Source: Lodderomyces elongisporus (Eukaryota; Ascomycota; Pichiomycetes; Serinales; Debaryomycetaceae). Taken from it: a stretch of DNA of 64,000 bases. Made by a program: the position numbers and the translations under genes. The stretch spans positions 248,001 through 312,000 of the forward strand of contig NC_083678.1 of NCBI RefSeq assembly GCF_030384665.1, read 5' to 3'. The notes beneath the pieces were generated by a model. That model searched no databases and had not been told where the DNA came from. It saw only the letters and a list, made by a program, of their open reading frames with translations. Below, piece by piece: positions 58,073 to 64,000 of the stretch; position 1 is the stretch's first letter; every line of letters starts with the position of its first letter.

Positions 58073-59496
58073 ACAAATATATATATATATATATATATAT
58101 AAAGAGAGAGAGAGAGAGAGAAAAGACCCAGAAATATAGAATTATATATTTAAGATGAAATTTTTGCAACTTTCTAATTAATTTACTTCACTCAAGCTAC
58201 GAATATAATTAGAGCTAGAACTAGAAGAAAATGATAAAGACAAAAAAAAAAAAGAAAAAAGAGAGATAAATGTTAGTAATCAAAAGTTACTCGACAGGAG
58301 TGATAAAAGAAAAGAAGCTCCCGTCAAGAAGCACTAATTTTTTCAACAAACGAAACATTAAAAATCGCTTAATTGAAATGATGAATAAAACATTCAACAT
58401 TTCAACTTTAGCAGCGGGAAGGGAGAACATATTAAGAAAAATAAAAATAACACGAAGAGACAAACATGGTCTTTTTTCATATTTTTGAGCAGACAAGCTG
58501 AAAACAAAAACTGTAATAGCAGTCTTTTCCAAAAAAATAGTAAAGCAAACCTTGTCTATTCAAATTTTGTTTTTTCTTGTTCCATCCAAACCCATAATGT
58601 TATCGATATAAAAGTTGAAATAAAAGTTTGATTAATTGAAAGAACAGTACTTTGTTTTTCGCATATGGACACATTGTTCCGATGGGTCTCAATTGACAGA
58701 TACACAAACTTGTGTGCCTGTATCGGAAAACTTAAGTTTATGCGTTATTGTCAAGTGTAGTTTGTATTGAGAAATTATAAAATTCGAATGGAAATAGACG
58801 TGTATTTATATTCTATTAAATAGCTATGATGCTATGAAAGTATAAGATAAAGTTGTTGCCATTGGTGAAAGATTTTTCTTTTTCCTTTTTTCTTTTTCTT
58901 TTGCCCTCAAGCTCTCGGGTCAGAGCATGAAGAGAGAGTTAGTGTGTATTTCTAGTTTGATAATTTCTCGCGCTTATTGCACGTAGCTAGTATTTCTTAA
59001 AAAAGCACGGAATCATCATTCATTACATAGCATTGAGTTGATGATTTGAATATTGTATTAGTAGAGTTAATTTTGATACAGTTAGAAACTTCAAAGAAGA
59101 AGAAGAAGAAGAAGAAAAAGGAAGAGAAGAAAAAATATAGAAATAATGTTTTATTGTGGCGAGCTGCTAGAATTGAATTGAACTGGAAATAGCATGTTAA
59201 AAATTGTATCCTATATAGCGTTTTCCAACCAAGTGAATTTGTACAAAACCAAAGAATCATCTAGTGGTTTAGAATCGACAACTTTGTTACTGTCTTTCAA
59301 AGATAAATACCAATAATCATTTATAAGATTGAGAACCATAAAGTAGCTATACTTTGACTACGCTAACCTTTCTTTTTCTTTTTCTCTTTTTTTCCAATTC
59401 TCTTTCTCTGTTTTGTTTCTTTAAATAGTAGTCTACTCCATGTTCTTTGATGTCGACCTCCAGCAATCTCTTGTTTCAAAGCTATTGATCAAAATA
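58073..59496. other. Convergent intergenic region RBA50 / SNA2
   Basis: About 1.4 kb, long for a convergent pair. It has a TA repeat (58078-58101) followed by a GA run, a GAA run at 59096-59115, and T/C-rich stretches near 58870-58900 and 59368-59425. Two frames of 72-87 codons (58270-58488 plus; 58997-59260 minus) show no family features. No tRNA or clear snoRNA was found. Confidence 0.5.
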
Positions 59497-59820
59497 TCAT
59501 GATGAAATCGCTCCATATTCGCCTCTTCTCTCGCCTCCTTCAAATGGCTGGTAACCTTCGTCATATGGATAGGCAGCAATGATGTAGTAACAATGTATAA
59601 GTCCAGGGAAGAAACCTAATAAACAAAGCAAAATATTGACAAAAAAGTCCACTGAGCAGATTCCTCGTTTAACAGCAACCGGAATAGGTGGAACTGTACA
59701 TATGTTAGTATAAGATATTCTGGTCACACATATCTACTGTTAATCCAGTAAATGCAAACTTATTAATCGAAACATACAAAAAAAACCAATGAATACTAGA
59801 AACCAATCGTGTCCGTTCAT
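59497..59820 (-). CDS. SNA2: Small PMP3/SNA-family membrane protein Sna2, two exons
   Basis: Small two-span membrane protein of the Pmp3/UPF0057 family; yeast Sna2 is vacuolar. The gene is split: exon 1 at 59778-59820 (14 codons plus one base, MNGHDWFLVFIGFF) and exon 2 at 59497-59693. Joining them gives 79 aa, the same length as I recall for S. cerevisiae Sna2, with the family signature across the junction: PPIPVAVKRG, then FFVNILLCLLGFFPGLIHCYYII. A tyrosine-rich, acidic tail follows (AYPYDEGYQPFEGG), in which yeast Sna2 uses Tyr motifs for adaptor-dependent sorting. The start ATG lies in exon 1, so an unspliced reading misses the N-terminus. Divergent from EMC1 and convergent with RBA50. 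Confidence 0.92.
59694..59777 (-). other. SNA2: Spliceosomal intron of SNA2 (84 nt)
   Basis: On the minus strand the intron begins GTATGT (59777 down to 59772), contains the exact branch-point consensus TACTAAC (59710 down to 59704) and ends in ACAG at 59694. Splicing keeps frame and restores the conserved F-P-P motif. Confidence 0.93.
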
Positions 59821-60461
59821 TATTGTCTCAAATTGTGTTGTGCTTGAATTTAAAGAATAGGAAAAGAAGGGGAAACAAAAAAAAAGAAAAAGGATGTAAC
59901 TGGTGTTTTAAAAGAAGTTTTTCTTTTTATTTGATTGTATTTTTACTTGCTTTTTTGCTTTTCTGCCTTTTCGAGATTTTACATATTACATATATATATA
60001 TATATGTATGTATGTATTATATTATATTATATTACAGTACATTTTACGCCTTCTCCCAGCCTCCCCCTCCTTTTCCTCCTCCACCTAAGTCGTAGCCAGA
60101 TGTGACCTTATCAAATTTTAGGTTCCAATTTAGGTTCAAGTTCGAGCGCGGGGGAGGGGGGGGGGGGAAGAAAAGGGAGAGAGAGAGAGAGAAGAAGAAG
60201 GCGCGGGAAAATGTAAAACCTTTTCGGAGGGACACTGTTCCGTTATAAAGAGAGGGGTGAAGTCGTATGATGATTTACGACACTCAAGAAAATTGACAAT
60301 TTCCAGTTTCATGTAACCACACATTGGAAATCAATCCCTTGCTTACACTACCTTTGACTTTTGATTTTTTGCAACAACTGTCCATAAAGCAATCTGAAAT
60401 ATCTACTGGAAAAATCAAACACAAACACACACATAGCTTTGGCACCTAGTTACATTACGCA
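59821..60461. promoter_or_regulatory. Divergent intergenic region SNA2 / EMC1
   Basis: About 640 bases. It contains a TA/TG-rich stretch (59990-60035), a G run (60150-60170) and a GA run (60177-60193). A start-stop element ATGTAA at 60311-60316 lies 151 bases before the EMC1 ATG. No gene seen. Confidence 0.5.
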
Positions 60462-63218
60462 ATGTACATCCAATTGATTGGATGGTTATTCTTGCTGTTA
60501 CAAATTGCAACAGCAGTATTTGTTGAAAACGCATTCAGTGTAAGTGAAGCAGTCAACTATTTGTATGGAACACCATTGACCGATATTCATATCATTGCCG
60601 GCGATCTTGTTGTGGGCAAGAACTCAAAGGGTCATTTAGTTGGTATTGACTCTTTTGGCAGCGGGGAGATCAAATGGAAATTACAAAAACAAGATTTGGC
60701 CGGTGTAAGCGATCTTTTATATACACAAGATCAGATTTATGGATGGAGTCAAGGCCAAAGAGATATCCTAGTAATTGATTCCGATGGTGGCTTTTTCAAG
60801 CATAGAACTGAATATATTGTCAAGAAAATGTTTGAATCTAAGTATGGTGGTGTTTTTATTTTAGACAATGGCCAAAATTTACATTATCTTGATAAGGGAC
60901 TCAAGACACACCTCGTTGATTCAAATGTAAGTGACGAAAACATTTTTATTGATTGCAATGGAGGAACAATACAAATACTTATTGGAGGTGAACAATTGAT
61001 TTCTTACCTGGCTGATGGTAAAGTCAACTTCAAGAGTGATTGCTCTCTTGGTCTGGTGAAAGAATTTAAAGATGGACTTGTTATTACAGAAAACGATCAA
61101 GTGTTTAAGCTTGACGGACGAAACAAGGCCCTTAGAAAGATTGAAAATAACCTATTCAAAAACTTGCTTGTTGTAAACCACGCTTATATGGTTTCTGACG
61201 ATAAAGAGGAAATAAACCTTATATCTATAGAGAAGGAACATACAAAACTAATTCATCGCCTCCCGAAACCCAAATCGAAATCAAAATCAGAATCATTTTC
61301 GTCTTCTTCGTTAAGATTGAAAACAAGTTTGCAATTCACACCTCTTAACAGCTTTTTAATTTTTACTGATGAACGCTCAAGAAAAGTTTTTGATTTAACT
61401 GATTTCTTACATTCTGGTGATATCGAAAGCATCAAAAAGATTCAATTCAAACTATCCTTTGATTCCCAATTTGAGTATTTAGTCAAAGTTAAATCTGAAA
61501 GTAAAGGATTAGCCATACTTGGTCTCGATGAAAATTTGAATGGCGAACTTTTTAGTTTATTTGACGGCAGAAAATTAAAAGACATAGCACCTCGCCAGGC
61601 TCAATACTCATCCCAATATAACGACAATTACATCATTATTGATCCTCCCCACTCAACAAAACTTAAAAGCGACAAAGAAGTTATTCAAAAAGAGACCGAT
61701 AATGCTCTTGTGTTTACGCACTGGTTACTGCGCACGATTCGACACTTGAGCGAGATTGGTCGTGCGATTTTTAATATAAGAAAACATTTCATTTCAGATG
61801 ATGTGGAAACTTTTGCATTCAACAAGTTAATTATTTTTTATGATGCAAATCATGGAAAACTTGTCGCACTTAACTCTCATGATGATGGACTTGCATGGGA
61901 GACTAATATTTTTAACAATACTGGTAGTGGTTCCGGTGAAAATCATGAAAAATTCATTAAAGTTACACAACTAAACAGTAATGGAGTGGTCGGACCTTTG
62001 ATAGCATTGTTTGAACTGCACTTGTTGTTCATTGATCCTGAAACTGGGAATATCACGGGGAAAAAACCCAACAATGGAGCCATTGATATCAAACCCATTA
62101 AGCAAACTTTTGCATTGGAATTTAGCGACAATTTTGTGTTAGCCGAGTCTGTTGATGAAGATGTATATTTCGTCAAGCAAAAAGATAACACAATGCTCTC
62201 TGGACATTTAATTCCTAAAAACGAGCTCAAATCAATTCAAACTTGGACCTACAATTTGCAAGAACATATTGTTGCTGCTTCCACTCCCTTGCAAGAGTCA
62301 AATTCATTATCCGCAGTTTCATCGATTGGGATCCCACTTCACGATAAATCTGTATTATACAAATACCTCAATCCCAATTTACTAGCATTAATGACATTTA
62401 AAGAAACTTTGAAGTTGTACCTTATTGATGGAATATCAGGTAATTTGTTGTACACACATGTTCATCCTGTCGCCGAGTTGATCGACCCACTGTCAGTACG
62501 TCTTGTAGCAGATGACAACTGGTTAGTGTACACTTTTTTCACCAAACTGCCGAGATTAGAGCAAAGGATTAATGTTGTTGACCTTTTCAATGGTAAATCT
62601 GCTCCCTTAACGCAATCACTTGCAAATGTCACAATCGATTCAATTTTCACAAAGTCTTTTATTTACCCTGAGAAAATTCTCCAATTATCATCAACGAAAA
62701 CAAATTGGGGCATCACTTTGAAATCCATAATTGCGTTCACCGAACTGGGCAATTTGGTGGAACTCCCCAAATTTGTTTTAAACCCGAGGCGACCAGAGCA
62801 TCAAATGTCTGCTAGTGAATACCAAGATGACTTCAGGTTGATGCCATATGATCCTATAATTCCAAAAAACAATTTCCAAACCATCAATCACAAATTTAAA
62901 TTAGAATACGAAGACGAGGATGTCGAAGATGTCGAAGAAAAGGACGGATACAAAGAGGTCAAAAATAAAGTAGGCGCAATTCTTGTACAACCAACACAGT
63001 ATGAAAGTACAGTAGTTTTGTGTTTCATGAATAGTCATAATCAATTTTGTTCCCTTGTTCAGCCTAGTGCATCATTTGACTTGTTGGGCAAAAATTTCGA
63101 AAAAATTAAATTGGTTCTTACAATCATTGCCTTGTTGGCAGTGTACATTGCTACAAAGCCATATGTATCTGATAAGAAATTGAAATCGCAATGGATAGAT
63201 TTGAAAAAGAAAGCATAA
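60462..63218 (+). CDS. EMC1: ER membrane protein complex subunit 1
   Basis: Largest luminal subunit of the EMC insertase, which inserts and stabilises membrane proteins in the ER. The 918-aa product (S. cerevisiae about 760) has a signal peptide (about 1-19, WLFLLLQIATAVF), a luminal beta-propeller region with PQQ-like blades (LVVGKNSKGHLVGIDSFGSGEIKWKL; later LVALNSHDDGLAWETNIF), and the conserved C-terminal EMC1 domain (DDFRLMPYDPIIPKNNFQTINHKFKLEYE ... QPTQYESTVVLCF ... FCSLVQPSASFDLLGKNFEKIKLVL). One membrane segment near the end (about 885-903) is followed by a short Lys-rich cytosolic tail. This C-terminal block makes the identification firm. Convergent with the next gene, with under 100 bases between stops. 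Confidence 0.93.
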   Translation: MYIQLIGWLFLLLQIATAVFVENAFSVSEAVNYLYGTPLTDIHIIAGDLVVGKNSKGHLVGIDSFGSGEIKWKLQKQDLAGVSDLLYTQDQIYGWSQGQRDILVIDSDGGFFKHRTEYIVKKMFESKYGGVFILDNGQNLHYLDKGLKTHLVDSNVSDENIFIDCNGGTIQILIGGEQLISYLADGKVNFKSDCSLGLVKEFKDGLVITENDQVFKLDGRNKALRKIENNLFKNLLVVNHAYMVSDDKEEINLISIEKEHTKLIHRLPKPKSKSKSESFSSSSLRLKTSLQFTPLNSFLIFTDERSRKVFDLTDFLHSGDIESIKKIQFKLSFDSQFEYLVKVKSESKGLAILGLDENLNGELFSLFDGRKLKDIAPRQAQYSSQYNDNYIIIDPPHSTKLKSDKEVIQKETDNALVFTHWLLRTIRHLSEIGRAIFNIRKHFISDDVETFAFNKLIIFYDANHGKLVALNSHDDGLAWETNIFNNTGSGSGENHEKFIKVTQLNSNGVVGPLIALFELHLLFIDPETGNITGKKPNNGAIDIKPIKQTFALEFSDNFVLAESVDEDVYFVKQKDNTMLSGHLIPKNELKSIQTWTYNLQEHIVAASTPLQESNSLSAVSSIGIPLHDKSVLYKYLNPNLLALMTFKETLKLYLIDGISGNLLYTHVHPVAELIDPLSVRLVADDNWLVYTFFTKLPRLEQRINVVDLFNGKSAPLTQSLANVTIDSIFTKSFIYPEKILQLSSTKTNWGITLKSIIAFTELGNLVELPKFVLNPRRPEHQMSASEYQDDFRLMPYDPIIPKNNFQTINHKFKLEYEDEDVEDVEEKDGYKEVKNKVGAILVQPTQYESTVVLCFMNSHNQFCSLVQPSASFDLLGKNFEKIKLVLTIIALLAVYIATKPYVSDKKLKSQWIDLKKKA

Positions 63219-63307
63219 ATACTTTATGAATCAAATCAAACCAAAGAAAAAAAAAATGAAGAAAAAAAAATGAAAATGAAAAGCCGTGTATATTATCTTT
63301 CTTTAAC

Positions 63308-64000
63308 CTATAATATTGTCAATATAGACTCGTTAGACTTGATGTATTTCTGTAAATCTTTATCAATGATGAAATCCAAGGGCAAACTAGTATCAACTTT
63401 TTCGGAAAAATTTTCGACATTATTTTTTTCTTGCTCATAAATAAGCCAAATCAATTCATACTGCAAGCTAGAGACTAGATAATTTTTCATCCTTGTTACC
63501 AAGAAAAATGAGTTTTGCAAAGTTTCGGCTTGGTCCATTTGCTTAGCAATAATAAACTCATTTTCCAACTTGTCAAATTTTTCGATTATTTTTAACAATT
63601 TGAAATTCATAAAATGCCAAGAGTCATGTTGGAATATCTTGTCAAACAATTTTCCAAATGCATTCTTCACCAATTGATATTGCGAGACAGAACTCAAAAT
63701 AGGAGACTTGAAAACGCGAAGCAAAGTGAGGCTTGCTAGTTCAACGGGGAACTTGTAGAAAATGGGTAGTTTTAAGTACTCCTCCTCTGATTCCATCAAC
63801 TCAACAATTGACAAACAACAGTTGATCAACTTAATCACATAATTTTTATATTCCACAACGGATATATCAGATTTGGATAGCGAGTATACAAACAACTGCA
63901 ACTTGGAATAAGCAATAGATACTTGGATCAATTTTTCCATCTCTGCACTTTCATAATCCTTTTCGGCGAGCATCTTGTTTAAATCATTCAAGATAATCTC
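63308..64000 (-). CDS. Probable C-terminal part of a zinc-cluster transcription factor (5' end outside window)
   Basis: The frame is open to the right edge, so only the last 230 or so codons are seen; the first codon resembling a start (63991) is TTG in continuous coding sequence. The visible part is all-helical and has no membrane segment. The pattern YKFPVELASLTLLRVFKSPIL ... VKNAFGKLFDKIF ... RMKNYLVSSLQYELIWLIYEQ resembles the C-terminal regulatory region of Leu3/War1-type Zn2Cys6 regulators, in which a hydrophobic helix with L-R-V/I-x-K-S follows a short loop. No DNA-binding motif is in the window, so this is a tentative reading; I cannot name the gene. Confidence 0.5.
   Translation of the reverse strand, partial: EIILNDLNKMLAEKDYESAEMEKLIQVSIAYSKLQLFVYSLSKSDISVVEYKNYVIKLINCCLSIVELMESEEEYLKLPIFYKFPVELASLTLLRVFKSPILSSVSQYQLVKNAFGKLFDKIFQHDSWHFMNFKLLKIIEKFDKLENEFIIAKQMDQAETLQNSFFLVTRMKNYLVSSLQYELIWLIYEQEKNNVENFSEKVDTSLPLDFIIDKDLQKYIKSNESILTIL

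Noticed and set aside
58916..59015. Minus-strand ATGATGA and CTGA, possible C/D snoRNA boxes about 90 bases apart
   Set aside because: The flanks do not form a terminal stem and no C'/D' pair or guide match can be shown by eye.
59823..60095. 90-codon plus-strand frame upstream of EMC1
   Set aside because: Composition follows T-rich and TA-repeat sequence and it covers the divergent SNA2/EMC1 promoter; no family similarity.

Overview
This window is nuclear DNA of an ascomycete yeast of the CUG-Ser (Candida/Lodderomyces) clade. The gene order PAP1 - HIP1-like permease - FCR3-like bZIP - STI1 - HAL9-like zinc cluster - TAC1 - NAT1 - ... - GIS2 matches, as I recall it, the MTL-flanking part of Candida albicans chromosome 5. 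Long CAA/CAG-coded Gln tracts, abundant microsatellites, few introns and long AT-rich intergenic regions fit Lodderomyces elongisporus best, but the species is an inference. Several CTG codons sit where Ser suits the family better than Leu (548-550 in PAP1, 56828-56830 in RBA50, 33877-33885 in PRP9).

Layout. 1-1273: C-terminal part of poly(A) polymerase, which belongs to the mating-type locus in Candida, so the MTL region probably lies just to the left. 1.8-10.4 kb: amino acid permease, a 2.9 kb divergent promoter region, Yap-type bZIP factor, Hsp90 co-chaperone STI1. 10.8-22.2 kb: two tandem paralogous Zn2Cys6 regulators on the minus strand (HAL9-like and TAC1) separated by a 4.2 kb gene-poor gap. 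23.9-41.4 kb: NAT1, SFT2, MDY2/GET5, GIS2, INP54, PRP9, RIB2, a PalH/RIM21/DFG16 pH sensor and an MSB3/4-type RabGAP. 41.7-56.2 kb: FOL1, RTC4, NRD1, MRPL17, an intron-containing tRNA-Gln(TTG), ERV46, TEX1 and PFA5. 56.5-64 kb: RBA50/RPAP1, a two-exon SNA2 gene, EMC1 and the 3' part of a probable zinc-cluster gene.

Most genes are ordinary housekeeping loci. Themes that recur are RNA biology (PAP1, PRP9, NRD1, TEX1, GIS2), membrane-protein insertion and early secretion (MDY2, EMC1, ERV46, SFT2, with tail-anchored INP54 as a possible client), and transcriptional control of stress and drug response (FCR3-like, HAL9-like, TAC1).

The points most worth a second look are: an in-frame TAG between the only upstream ATG and the zinc cluster of the HAL9-like gene; a Tac1-type drug-response motif pair in TAC1's own promoter and conservation of both Asn residues of the Tac1 hyperactivation hotspot; ATG-less or alternative N-terminal extensions resembling mitochondrial presequences on FOL1 and RIB2; a uORF overlapping the PFA5 start as ATGA; and the unexplained 4.2 kb gap. 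I found no mobile element, CRISPR array or viral sequence.
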